Assembly: GCA_016293365.1 (NCBI GenBank)
Contig: JAEDEK010000012.1
Span: 1-25,893, forward strand
Direction of reading: 5' to 3'
Origin: Bulleidia sp.
Lineage (GTDB): Bacteria > Bacillota_I > Bacilli_A > Erysipelotrichales > Erysipelotrichaceae
DNA: 25,893 nt
Within the stretch, counting starts at the first letter, position 1; each line of letters begins with the position of its first letter. This document shows, one piece after another, positions 16,645 to 23,955 of this stretch. A program made the translations under genes and the position numbers. Under the pieces are notes generated by a model. It was not told the origin of the DNA and did not search any database. It worked only from the letters and a program-made list of their open reading frames with translations.

Positions 16645-17142
16645 TCAGAATTCCTTCAGTCTTTCTGCCAATGAAGCATCCTTTTTCAGTACTGCTTCAC
16701 TCTGTGCCTTACGGTCAGCCTTGATCTTTTCTGAAAGTTCAGGGTCACCTAAAGCAATGATTTCAGCTGCCAGATATGCTGCATTTTTGGATCCATCAAT
16801 CGCAACTGTCGCAACCGGAATGCCACTTGGCATCATGACTGTTGCCAGCAGTGCATCTGTTCCTTCCAGAACTGCAGACTTTAATGGAACACCAATGACA
16901 GGAAGAGTTGTATGAGCTGCCAGCACGCCTGCCAGAGCGGCTGCCATCCCTGCTCCTGCAATGATGACTCCAAATCCATTTTCTTCAGCATGAGATGCAA
17001 AATCTGCAGCCTGTGCAGGAGTACGATGCGCAGAATAAACATGTGCTTCGTATGGGATACCATACTGTTCGAGAACCTTGACACCTTTCGCCATTACCGG
17101 CAGATCACTGTCACTGCCCATGACAATCGCTACTTTTTTCAT
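16645..17142 (-). CDS. purE: N5-carboxyaminoimidazole ribonucleotide mutase
   Basis: This 165-residue protein moves the carboxyl group of N5-CAIR to give CAIR. Class I motifs are GSDSDLP (9-15), SAHRTP with the catalytic His (37-42), and GAGMAAALAG (63-72) in the nucleotide-binding loop. Class I enzymes need PurK to make N5-CAIR; no purK is in this window. It is the first gene of the operon, with GGGAGG eight bases upstream of its ATG. A strong terminator hairpin ends 24 bases before the start, so expression of the whole operon is probably set in the leader. Confidence 0.96.
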   Translation of the reverse strand: MKKVAIVMGSDSDLPVMAKGVKVLEQYGIPYEAHVYSAHRTPAQAADFASHAEENGFGVIIAGAGMAAALAGVLAAHTTLPVIGVPLKSAVLEGTDALLATVMMPSGIPVATVAIDGSKNAAYLAAEIIALGDPELSEKIKADRKAQSEAVLKKDASLAERLKEF

Positions 17143-17166
17143 TTGTTCTACCTCCCTGAAACATTC

Positions 17167-17201
17167 AAAAAGCAGTCTGTTCCTTCCGGTTTACAGACTG
17201 C
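17167..17201 (-). terminator. Leader terminator/attenuator before purE
   Basis: A perfect 9-bp stem GCAGTCTGT/ACAGACTGC (arms 17193-17201 and 17172-17180) with a 12-base loop is followed on the minus strand by TTTTT. It lies 24 bases upstream of the purE ATG. A constitutive terminator here would silence eight purine genes, so regulated read-through is likely. Confidence 0.85.
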
Positions 17202-17349
17202 TGTGATATACACGAAAACCACAACTTCCAATGCGCAGAAAAAGGGTATCTGCAATTCTTCTCTCTTCAGTTGTCTGGAGAGTCATAACACAAGCCGCCA
17301 TAGCTCCATCCTTCTCACCCGACAGGGTCTCCGTTACCAAACATTTCAT
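17191..17349 (-). CDS. Possible 52-residue leader peptide, unproven
   Basis: A minus-strand frame opens at an ATG at 17349 and ends at a TAA (17191-17193) located inside the terminator hairpin. The product starts MKCLVTETLSGEKDGAM and has no known family. It uses GAG, ACG, TCG and TTG codons that are uncommon in the neighbouring genes. The upstream binding site is poor (AGGA about ten bases away). If translated, ribosomes reaching the stop would cover the 5' arm of the terminator. The frame may equally be chance within a structured RNA. Confidence 0.25.
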   Translation of the reverse strand: MKCLVTETLSGEKDGAMAACVMTLQTTEERRIADTLFLRIGSCGFRVYHSSL

Positions 17350-17354
17350 CGCCT

Positions 17355-17386
17355 ATTATCCTATTAAAAAACAGGCTGAAAGTAAA
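17355..17386 (-). promoter_or_regulatory. Weak candidate promoter of the purine operon
   Basis: On the minus strand TTTACT (17381-17386) and TAGGAT (17358-17363) are spaced by 17 bases; an alternative -10, GATAAT, is at 17355-17360. Each hexamer is only a partial match. Initiation would fall near 17350, just before the 52-codon frame. Confidence 0.35.
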
Positions 17387-17437
17387 GAGAATCATCGGAA
17401 AAACCGTTGCACGTAAAGAAACGGATTTCCTTGCGGA

Positions 17438-17748
17438 TTAAGGCGGGAAAGAATGATACATGTCAGAAAGAGTAATCAGTCTGTATCTTTCCCCATCCAC
17501 ATCTTCACTGAACCCGTTTCTGGAAACAATGCCAAGATGGTTGCTTTTTCTTCCTCCTCAACAACCCTTTTCCCCACTGCTTCTTTTGTATATTTACACT
17601 CATAGGAAGTAAAGCCCTTCTCATCTTCTGTTACGACATCCAGGTGTACGTTTCTGCGATTCGCCACATCGTCATAAAAGTATATACCGATATCATAAAA
17701 CACCGGATCAGCCACCCCTCTGCGATTGGCAAGGATCAGATACCACAT
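17438..17748 (-). pseudogene. Remnant of an AAA ATPase with DUF234 C-terminal domain
   Basis: The minus strand reads the C-terminal nuclease-like (DUF234) end of an archaeal-type ATP-binding protein. The visible pieces are ADPVFYDIGIYFYDDVANRR, HLDVVTEDEKGF and SYECKYTKEAVGKRVVEEEE. Near 17530-17545 the frame shifts, and the next frame continues with family-like sequence: GIVSRNGFSEDVDGERYRLI, then a few residues to a TAA at 17438-17440. The N-terminal ATPase portion is missing, since a TGA precedes the first Met in frame. The uncorrected frame would give a 90-residue product ending at 17476. I regard the whole as a decayed fragment. It lies upstream of the purine leader on the same strand. 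Confidence 0.75.
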
Positions 17749-17897
17749 GACTGAGCCTCACGTTTTATCACATACAAAGCAAATAAAACTTAATTCTGAT
17801 ACGGCATTGATTCCTTCTTCCAGATCGATCCGAAACAGTCATGCAAATCAGATTCATATCGTATTCTAGAATGATTCTCATTACATGATTGGAATAC

Positions 17898-17931
17898 AAA
17901 AACTGCCATACAGGTTTATCCCATATGACAG
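17898..17931 (-). terminator. Terminator of the amino-acid ABC operon
   Basis: On the minus strand CTGTCATA and TATGGCAG (arms 17924-17931 and 17903-17910, one G-U pair) form a hairpin followed by TTTTTG. It begins seven bases after the ATPase stop codon. Confidence 0.8.
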
Positions 17932-17937
17932 TATGTA

Positions 17938-18669
17938 TTAATCGTACATGACTTTGCTCAGGAAATCCCTGGCACGGTCTGATTGCGGATTGGAGAAGAA
18001 CTGTTCACTGGTTGCTTCTTCCACAATTTCACCCTGATCCAGGAATACAACTCTGTTACCCACTTTTCTGGCAAAACCCATTTCGTGTGTAACGACAATC
18101 ATTGTCATTCCCTGAGCACCGAGATCTTTCATGACATCAAGAACTTCCTTGATCATTTCCGGATCAAGCGCACTGGTAGGTTCATCAAACAGCATCATAT
18201 CCGGTGCCATGCATAATGCTCTTGCGATGGCAACTCTTTGTTTCTGCCCACCGGACAGATTATTCGGATAACTGTCCTTCTTTTCCAGAAGGCCTACTTT
18301 CTGCAGATATTCATTGGCAGTTTTTTCGGCTTCTTCTTTTGACTTTCCAAGTACCTGAATCTGAGCAAGCGTACAGTTTTCCAATACAGTCATGTTTGGA
18401 AACAGGTTGAAGTGCTGGAATACAAAGCCCATACGTGCTCTTTGTTTTCTGTACTTTGCCTTATCCGATGGATCCATCTTTTCTCCATCCAGATAAATGG
18501 CACCACCATCGATCTTTTCAAGACCATGGATACAGCGCAGCAATGTACTTTTTCCTGAGCCGCTCGGTCCGATCAGAGAGATGATATCTCCCTTATTGAT
18601 GGTAAGGCTGACATCATTGACTGCATGTGTCCTGCCGAAGTTTTTGGATACATGTTCTACCTTAATCAC
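17938..18669 (-). CDS. Polar amino acid ABC transporter ATPase (GlnQ/ArtP type)
   Basis: This 243-residue protein powers an amino-acid importer. The Walker A motif GPSGSGKST is at 34-42, the signature LSGGQKQ starts at 138, Walker B MMLFDEP has E163 as the catalytic Glu, and the switch His is H195 in VVTHEMGFA. Length and sequence are typical of the PAAT family. Its start overlaps the permease stop by eight bases. It is the last gene of a three-gene operon under T-box control, so it shares that amino-acid-responsive regulation. Confidence 0.96.
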   Translation of the reverse strand: MIKVEHVSKNFGRTHAVNDVSLTINKGDIISLIGPSGSGKSTLLRCIHGLEKIDGGAIYLDGEKMDPSDKAKYRKQRARMGFVFQHFNLFPNMTVLENCTLAQIQVLGKSKEEAEKTANEYLQKVGLLEKKDSYPNNLSGGQKQRVAIARALCMAPDMMLFDEPTSALDPEMIKEVLDVMKDLGAQGMTMIVVTHEMGFARKVGNRVVFLDQGEIVEEATSEQFFSNPQSDRARDFLSKVMYD

Positions 18670-19345
18670 TGACAGCCAACCTCTTTTCTATTTTTGCACC
18701 GATCAATGAAACAACAATGGTCATGATCAGATAGAAGATTGCCGCCAACAGATATGGCGACATGACTTCAAAGTAATCTGCACCAAGTACCTGCGCACTT
18801 TTCAGCAGTTCCACCGCACCGATACAGCTGATCAAAGAAGAGTCTTTGATCAGTGTAATGAATTCACTGATTAATGGTGGCACAATACGCTTGAACGCCT
18901 GGGGAAGAATGACAAGCTTCATTGTCTTCCAGGAGGAAAGTCCAAGTGTTTCGCATGCTTCCCACTGCCCCCTGTCCACACCATTGATACCGGAGCGGAT
19001 CAGTTCTGTCTGATAGGCACCGGAGTTGATGCTTAATGCAATCATACCGATCAGAACCGGATCAATGCGGAGTACCTTTCCGGTAATTGCCGTATAGATG
19101 GAAGGGATGACCGAGAAGATCATCAGAATCTGCAGCAGCAATGGTGTACCACGGATGATCGTAACATACAGATTGGCAATGGTTTTCGGAATGAAATGCC
19201 TGCTGTTACGACCCGTAGCACCAAGTGTACCAAGTACCAGACCACAGGTAAGTGCCACTGCCGCAATGCACAGTGCCATCAGGGCACCTTTACCCATGTA
19301 CTGTATGTTTTCAAGTGTAAATACCTTATCAAATGCCTTGAACAT
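18662..19345 (-). CDS. Polar amino acid ABC transporter permease
   Basis: This 227-residue inner membrane protein forms the importer channel, probably as a homodimer because only one permease gene is present. Hydrophobic segments lie at about residues 18-45, 62-85, 95-110 and 185-215. The EAA loop that contacts the ATPase is visible as GQWEACETLGLSSWKTMKLVILPQ-like sequence at about residues 127-150 (key residues E129, A130, G134, P149). TIIRGTPLLLQ is the family's N-terminal motif. It starts eight bases after the lipoprotein gene and overlaps the ATPase gene. Confidence 0.95.
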   Translation of the reverse strand: MFKAFDKVFTLENIQYMGKGALMALCIAAVALTCGLVLGTLGATGRNSRHFIPKTIANLYVTIIRGTPLLLQILMIFSVIPSIYTAITGKVLRIDPVLIGMIALSINSGAYQTELIRSGINGVDRGQWEACETLGLSSWKTMKLVILPQAFKRIVPPLISEFITLIKDSSLISCIGAVELLKSAQVLGADYFEVMSPYLLAAIFYLIMTIVVSLIGAKIEKRLAVSD

Positions 19346-19353
19346 GGATCCTC

Positions 19354-20148
19354 TTATTCAGCCGTTACAGGTGTCAGACCATATTCTTCGCACAGTGCTG
19401 TATATTCATCAGAAGCAATGAATTTTTCAATGCATGTGTTCATCAGATCAATGATTTCCGTATTGCCCTGCTTTGCGATGATGTAGTTCTTTTCATCTAC
19501 CAGTGGTTCTTCAATCATTGTAAAGTCTGCATTTTCGACGTAGTTCTTCGCAACACCACTGTCTACAACAGCTGCGTCAAACTGGTTTGCGGATAATGCA
19601 TTCATGATATCCTGAACACTCTTAAGACCTGTTACTGTTGCACCTTCAATTTCTTCAGCGGCAGCTTCACCTGTGGAGCCTGTCTGAACTGCAATTGTCT
19701 TACCATTCAGATCGTCAACAGATGTGATATCAGAACCCGCAGGTAATACTACAACCTGAGAAGAACCAAGGTATGGTTCAGACCATTCAACAAGACGTTC
19801 TGGATCATAGGAGAAACCGGAAATTCCAAGATCAACCTGATCCCCCTGGATCTGAACGATGATGTTGTCAAAGTCCATCTGCTTGAATTCCAGATGATAA
19901 GTCACATCACTGTTTTCATTCAGATATCCTTCAAAGATTTCAACCATGTCAGGATCAAAACCGACAATTTCACCATCCTTTGTTAAGGATTCATATGGTG
20001 CATAGTCCGGAGAAATACCGATTGTCACTGTCTTTGTTTCCTTGCCTGCTGAAGAAGCAGAAGTGGAAGAAGCTGTGGATGAGGAGCATGCTCCTAAAGA
20101 TAATGCCATCATAGCTGCTGCTGTTGTTTTTACAAATGTGTTTTTCAT
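19354..20148 (-). CDS. Amino acid ABC transporter substrate-binding lipoprotein
   Basis: This 264-residue protein captures an amino acid outside the membrane. A signal peptide MKNTFVKTTAAAMMALSLGA is followed by lipidated C21, then a Ser/Thr-rich linker and an SBP family 3 domain from about residue 40 (TVTIGISPDYAPYESL, GFDPDMVEIFE, DLGISGFSYDPERL). I chose the ATG at 20148 because it gives a standard lipoprotein signal and has GGAG nine bases upstream. A second in-frame ATG at 20229, with a stronger GGAGG six bases upstream, would add 27 charged residues before the signal peptide. The ligand cannot be read from the sequence; the T-box in front suggests one specific amino acid, possibly arginine. 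Confidence 0.93.
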   Translation of the reverse strand: MKNTFVKTTAAAMMALSLGACSSSTASSTSASSAGKETKTVTIGISPDYAPYESLTKDGEIVGFDPDMVEIFEGYLNENSDVTYHLEFKQMDFDNIIVQIQGDQVDLGISGFSYDPERLVEWSEPYLGSSQVVVLPAGSDITSVDDLNGKTIAVQTGSTGEAAAEEIEGATVTGLKSVQDIMNALSANQFDAAVVDSGVAKNYVENADFTMIEEPLVDEKNYIIAKQGNTEIIDLMNTCIEKFIASDEYTALCEEYGLTPVTAE

Positions 20149-20250
20149 ACTGTTTATCTCCTTTTTCTTTTCTGTATATACTGTGGTTTCTTCAGGCTGG
20201 ATGCCTGTGGCTCTTCGTCGGTCTTTCATAGCATCCCTCCTTCTGTAACA

Positions 20251-20478
20251 AAAAAGCCGTCTCCAGATTCAGAGACGACTGTTGATCGCGGTACCACACT
20301 GATTGCCACTCAAAAATGAATGACCTCTTCTGTTCCGTAACGTGGTTAACGTTTTTCCCTACTGATTTCAGGAAAACTTCTCCCGGATGCGCTTCACTGT
20401 ATTTCCGTTGATCGGACTTCCACTCTGTTCCGACTCGCTGGCAACTTTCATACGGCTACTCTTCCGTTCATCGAATGT
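20251..20478 (-). promoter_or_regulatory. T-box leader controlling the amino-acid importer
   Basis: On the minus strand this is a complete T-box. Stem I contains AGAGTAG, the AGCGAG-type distal segment and a GTGAA specifier-loop motif. The T-box sequence GTGGTACCGCG is at 20287-20297, and the competing terminator is GTCGTCTC/GGAGACGGC-like (20256-20280) followed by six T. Uncharged tRNA pairing with the T-box would favour antitermination. After GAA (20393-20395) the specifier is either GCG (20390-20392, Ala) or, one base on, CGC (20389-20391, Arg). Specifiers usually end in C and arginine importers are known T-box targets, so I lean to arginine, as inference. Confidence 0.95.
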
Positions 20479-20484
20479 AATGGT

Positions 20485-20513
20485 ATTCTAATCAGCACAA
20501 TTTCAAAAGTCAA
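20485..20513 (-). promoter_or_regulatory. Promoter of the T-box operon
   Basis: On the minus strand TTGACT (20508-20513) and TAGAAT (20485-20490) are separated by exactly 17 bases. Initiation near 20478 places the T-box at the very start of the transcript. The -35 overlaps the foot of the hairpin that follows the MocR-like gene. Confidence 0.85.
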
Positions 20514-20534
20514 CGGAATTCAGCCTGATTCCGT
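20505..20534 (-). terminator. Hairpin after the MocR-like gene
   Basis: On the minus strand ACGGAAT and ATTCCGT (arms 20528-20534 and 20513-20519, 8-base loop) form a 7-bp stem followed by TGACTTTT. The T-run is imperfect because it also serves as the -35 region of the T-box promoter. A rival 9-bp hairpin uses 20522-20530 with 20556-20564. Confidence 0.6.
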
Positions 20535-20563
20535 AACATTTTACACACTCATGAAAATCAGGC

Positions 20564-21658
20564 TCACACATTTTCATTCCTGCTGTTCTGTCTGACTTTG
20601 TTCAGATGCCTTTCAAAACTGCCGTTGTTGAGCAGCTGTGCCATGATCAGCTGCAGATATAAAGAGACGGTGCATGCCCTGAAACTCTGCGTTTCATTGT
20701 ATTTTTCATTCAGACGTGGTGGCAACACCATATAACTCAGACGGATGGAAGGAGATACGGTTCTGGAAAATGTATTCATGTAGATCACATGATCCGGATC
20801 CATCTCATACAGTGTTTCACTGCCCAGAATGGCAGGTGTGAATTCCGATTCATAATCATCTTCTACGATCCACCTGTCTGTTTCATTTACCCAGCTGATG
20901 TATTCCTTCCTTTTTCTGTGATCCGTACTGGTATTGGAAGGATAGGAGCGGTATGGGGTCACATGCAGAATAGATGCCTTTGTTTTCTGAAGTGCTCTGC
21001 TTTCAATACCATGGGTACCAAGCGGCAGACGGTCTATTACCACATCCTGATAACGGTATGTTTTACCGATGGCTTCATAGGAAGGATCTTCAATCCCGTA
21101 GACACGGGTTCTTCCAAGCAGTGATACAACCAGACTGTACAGGTATTCACTTCCTGCACCGATCACAATCCGATCCGCTTCCACATGCATCCCTCTGTAT
21201 CGACCCAGATATGCTGCTATTGCCTGACGTAATGTATGGCATCCTTTTCCATCTCCTTTCCCAAGTACGGACTCTTCATAGATGGACAGTACTTCTCTGG
21301 CAGTTCTGGCAAATACGGAATATGGGAAACTGGATTCTTCCGTCACAATGGTTTCACGCAGGGATGCTTTCAGCCCTTCCCTTCCAAACATTTCCTCCCT
21401 GCGGTAAATGACAAAGTTTCCACTTCTTTCTTCACTGCGGATATAACCTTCCTCCATCAGCATCAGCAATGCATGTTCAATGGTCGGCAATGATACGCCA
21501 AACTGTCTGGACAGTTCACGTTTGGATGGCAGTTTTGTTCCATACAGGTAATCTTCATGAAGGATTCTGTCTTTGAGCTGTTCATAAATACGGATATACG
21601 CCTTATCTTTTGTATTCATGGCAATATCATACATGATTTTCACATCTGACAATATCAT
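20564..21658 (-). CDS. MocR-like GntR regulator lacking the PLP lysine and C-terminal end
   Basis: This 364-residue protein has an N-terminal GntR winged helix (about 20-85, with GTKLPSKRELSRQFGVSL and GYIRSEERSGNF) followed by a fold type I aminotransferase-like domain. Family motifs include WIVEDDYESEF and IVIGAGSEYLY. Where the family has TFSKT with the PLP-binding lysine, this reads TFSRT (R299, codon AGA at 20762-20764). The chain stops soon after FERHLNKVRQ, roughly 80-90 residues short of normal. PLP binding as a Schiff base is therefore unlikely. I chose ATG 21658 for its AGGAAG site; ATG 21634 and GTG 21724 are alternatives. It diverges from the ABC exporter genes, which it may control. 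Confidence 0.85.
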   Translation of the reverse strand: MILSDVKIMYDIAMNTKDKAYIRIYEQLKDRILHEDYLYGTKLPSKRELSRQFGVSLPTIEHALLMLMEEGYIRSEERSGNFVIYRREEMFGREGLKASLRETIVTEESSFPYSVFARTAREVLSIYEESVLGKGDGKGCHTLRQAIAAYLGRYRGMHVEADRIVIGAGSEYLYSLVVSLLGRTRVYGIEDPSYEAIGKTYRYQDVVIDRLPLGTHGIESRALQKTKASILHVTPYRSYPSNTSTDHRKRKEYISWVNETDRWIVEDDYESEFTPAILGSETLYEMDPDHVIYMNTFSRTVSPSIRLSYMVLPPRLNEKYNETQSFRACTVSLYLQLIMAQLLNNGSFERHLNKVRQNSRNENV

Positions 21659-21710
21659 CTTCTGCTTCCTAGACAGAACAGAAAGATTGTTTATTTCTCC
21701 ATTCCCGAAA

Positions 21711-21738
21711 TTGACCTTGTCCACTTCTGTAATACAAT
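21711..21738 (+). promoter_or_regulatory. Promoter of the ABC exporter pair
   Basis: TTGACC (21711-21716) and TACAAT (21733-21738) are spaced by 16 bases. Initiation near 21745 gives a leader of about 36 bases containing AAAGGGG, ten bases before the ATG. The element lies between the divergent MocR-like and exporter genes, where an operator would be expected. Confidence 0.7.
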
Positions 21739-21780
21739 GAAGAAAGCAGTTAAAAAAACAATGAAAGGGGTCATTTCAAT

Positions 21781-23955
21781 ATGCTGAAAGCATTCCGATA
21801 TCTCAAACCGTTCTGGTTATCGGTTGTGGCTGTTGTTGCGCTTGTTTTCGGCCAGGTTCAACTCGAACTTGCCTTACCGGATTACATGTCCAACATCGTC
21901 ACATACGGTATTCAGTATAACGGTATCACAGAAAATATTCCGGAAGCCATGAGTCAGAAAACCATGGATCATCTGGCGTATTTCATGTCCGATCAGGATT
22001 ATAAAACCGTACAGCAGGCCTATCAGCTCAGCGATACCGCATCACTTCAAGGCAAAGACTATGTCACCTCCACACAGGTATATACCCTGAACAAAGATGC
22101 AGACGAAAACCTGCAGGCAATCCTTGTAAAGCCATACCTGATCACAACGATGATTTCATCGGATGAAGTGCTGAAATCGATGCATCTAAAGAGCAGTGAT
22201 GCTCTGTGGCAGATGATCCAGACAGATCCATCCATCGCAGATACCATCGCTGAACAGGCAGAGCAGCAGATCTCAGCATTTACCGAAGATAACCTGTATG
22301 GTTCCGTCCGTATGGCAGCTATTGCAGAATATCAGGCAGTGGGTATTGATATCGAACAGGTACAGAACAGCTATATCTTCAAAGAAGGGCTGATCATGCT
22401 TGCTATTGCGTTAGCCGGTTCCCTTTGCGCCATTGGAGCCGCCTATCTTTCCGCCCGCACTGCCACAGGCGCTGCAAGAAACATGCGAAAAGATGTCTTT
22501 GAAAAGGTGGAATCCTTTTCCAGTACGGAGTTCTCACATTTCTCCACTGCTTCCTTGATTACACGTACGACTAACGATATCCAGCAGGTACAGAATGTAC
22601 TGACCATGATTCTGCGTATTGTGCTGTTTGCTCCGATGATGGGACTGACATCTCTGTTCAAGGTCATGCGCTACCCTGAACTTGCAGGAATACTTGGTTG
22701 GAGTGTTGCCTTCATCATTGCGATGATGGTCATCGTCTTTGTTGTGGCAATGCCGAAATTCAAAATCGCTCAGAAACTTGTGGATAATCTCAACCTTGTC
22801 ACAAGAGAACAGTTGGAAGGTATGCCGGTCATCCGTGCCTTTAACAATGAATCCATGGAAGAAAAACGCTTTGATCAGGCAAATACGGATATCACAAAAC
22901 TGAACATTTTCCTCAATCGACTGATGGTGATCGTATCACCGGTCATGACACTGATGATGTCATGTGTAACCATTGCGATCATCTGGATCGGAGCATCTTC
23001 CATTGATCTTGGTACCATGCAGATCGGTGATATGATGGCATTCATCCAGTACACATCCCACGTATTGATTTCCTTTATGATCGTATCCATGATCTTTATC
23101 ATGCTGCCACGATCCTCTGTATCCGCAAACCGTATCTTTGAAGTACTGAATACGGAAGTCAGAATCAAAGACCCTGCCAATCCTGTTCATCTGCCTTCGG
23201 GTAACGCTGTCATCACATTTGACCATGTCAGCTTTGCCTATCCTGGTGCCCAGCAGAATGTACTGGAAGATATCAGTTTCACAGCAGCTCCTGGAGAAAC
23301 TGTTGCCTTTATCGGTTCGACAGGCTCAGGTAAGAGCACATTAATCAACCTGTTGCCAAGATTCTTTGATGTGACGGAGGGTTCCATTCGGTTTGGAGAT
23401 GTGGATATCCGTGATGTCACCCAGCATGAGCTCAGAGACAGAATCGGCTATATCCCACAGAAAGGTGTTCTGTTCTCCGGAACCATCGAATCCAATCTGC
23501 GTTATGGCGATGAACATGCCGATCAGGATGCAATTGAAAATGCCCTTGTGGTCTCTCAGGCAAAGGAATTTGTTTCTACCATGGACAAAGGCATTGCCTC
23601 CCCGATTGCGCAGGGTGGTACGAATGTTTCCGGTGGTCAGAAACAGAGACTTTCCATTGCCAGAGCCCTTGTCAGAAAAGCTGATGTCTACATTTTTGAT
23701 GATACATTCAGCGCCCTTGACTATAAGACTGATGCTTCTTTACGTCAGGCACTGCATGAAATGATTGAAAAAACACACGCTACCGTACTGATCGTTGCCC
23801 AGCGTATTTCCACCATCCGGAATGCCGACCGCATTGTCGTTCTGGATGAAGGAAAGATTGCCGGCATCGGTACACATGAAGAGCTGATGAAAGGCTGTGC
23901 TGTCTATCAGGAAATTGCCAGATCTCAGCTGAATCAGGAGGAACTTGCAAAATGA
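21781..23955 (+). CDS. Heterodimeric ABC exporter subunit with degenerate ATPase site
   Basis: This 724-residue half-transporter has an N-terminal membrane domain and a C-terminal ATPase. Unusually, about 165 residues of hydrophilic sequence (roughly 40-205) separate the first and second membrane segments, probably an extracellular domain. In the ATPase, Walker A GSTGSGKST is at 512-520 and VSGGQKQ starts at 616. The catalytic Glu after Walker B is Asp (D641 in FDDTFSALD), and the switch His is Gln (Q674 in VAQRISTI). This is the pattern of the non-catalytic partner in heterodimeric exporters such as TM287/288. It overlaps the next gene by four bases. Substrate unknown; drugs, lipids or peptides are possible. 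Confidence 0.93.
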   Translation: MLKAFRYLKPFWLSVVAVVALVFGQVQLELALPDYMSNIVTYGIQYNGITENIPEAMSQKTMDHLAYFMSDQDYKTVQQAYQLSDTASLQGKDYVTSTQVYTLNKDADENLQAILVKPYLITTMISSDEVLKSMHLKSSDALWQMIQTDPSIADTIAEQAEQQISAFTEDNLYGSVRMAAIAEYQAVGIDIEQVQNSYIFKEGLIMLAIALAGSLCAIGAAYLSARTATGAARNMRKDVFEKVESFSSTEFSHFSTASLITRTTNDIQQVQNVLTMILRIVLFAPMMGLTSLFKVMRYPELAGILGWSVAFIIAMMVIVFVVAMPKFKIAQKLVDNLNLVTREQLEGMPVIRAFNNESMEEKRFDQANTDITKLNIFLNRLMVIVSPVMTLMMSCVTIAIIWIGASSIDLGTMQIGDMMAFIQYTSHVLISFMIVSMIFIMLPRSSVSANRIFEVLNTEVRIKDPANPVHLPSGNAVITFDHVSFAYPGAQQNVLEDISFTAAPGETVAFIGSTGSGKSTLINLLPRFFDVTEGSIRFGDVDIRDVTQHELRDRIGYIPQKGVLFSGTIESNLRYGDEHADQDAIENALVVSQAKEFVSTMDKGIASPIAQGGTNVSGGQKQRLSIARALVRKADVYIFDDTFSALDYKTDASLRQALHEMIEKTHATVLIVAQRISTIRNADRIVVLDEGKIAGIGTHEELMKGCAVYQEIARSQLNQEELAK

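Larger units (their letters stand above)
17143..17350 (-). promoter_or_regulatory. Purine operon 5' leader with attenuator, class not recognised
   Basis: About 208 bases of untranslated leader separate the probable transcription start from purE. Reading the minus strand, small stems are visible (for example CTCTC/GAGAG and GCAGA/TCTGC), followed by a terminator directly before the purE ribosome binding site. That layout is typical of attenuation or a transcriptional riboswitch. I searched by eye for the conserved cores of guanine/adenine, ZTP (pfl), PRPP/ykkC, glycine, THF, TPP, FMN, SAM and lysine riboswitches and found none convincing. No PurR-box-like sequence is evident. A 52-codon ORF runs through it, giving a second possible mechanism. 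Confidence 0.55.

Noticed and set aside
17143..17350. Known purine-linked riboswitch (guanine, ZTP, PRPP, glycine) in the purE leader
   Set aside because: The conserved cores of these classes could not be found by eye, despite short chance similarities such as a CTCTCCAGACAA stretch.
17350..17356. Fluoride riboswitch start (GGCGATG) in the purE leader
   Set aside because: Only the first few bases agree; the rest of the aptamer consensus is missing and the downstream genes are unrelated to fluoride.
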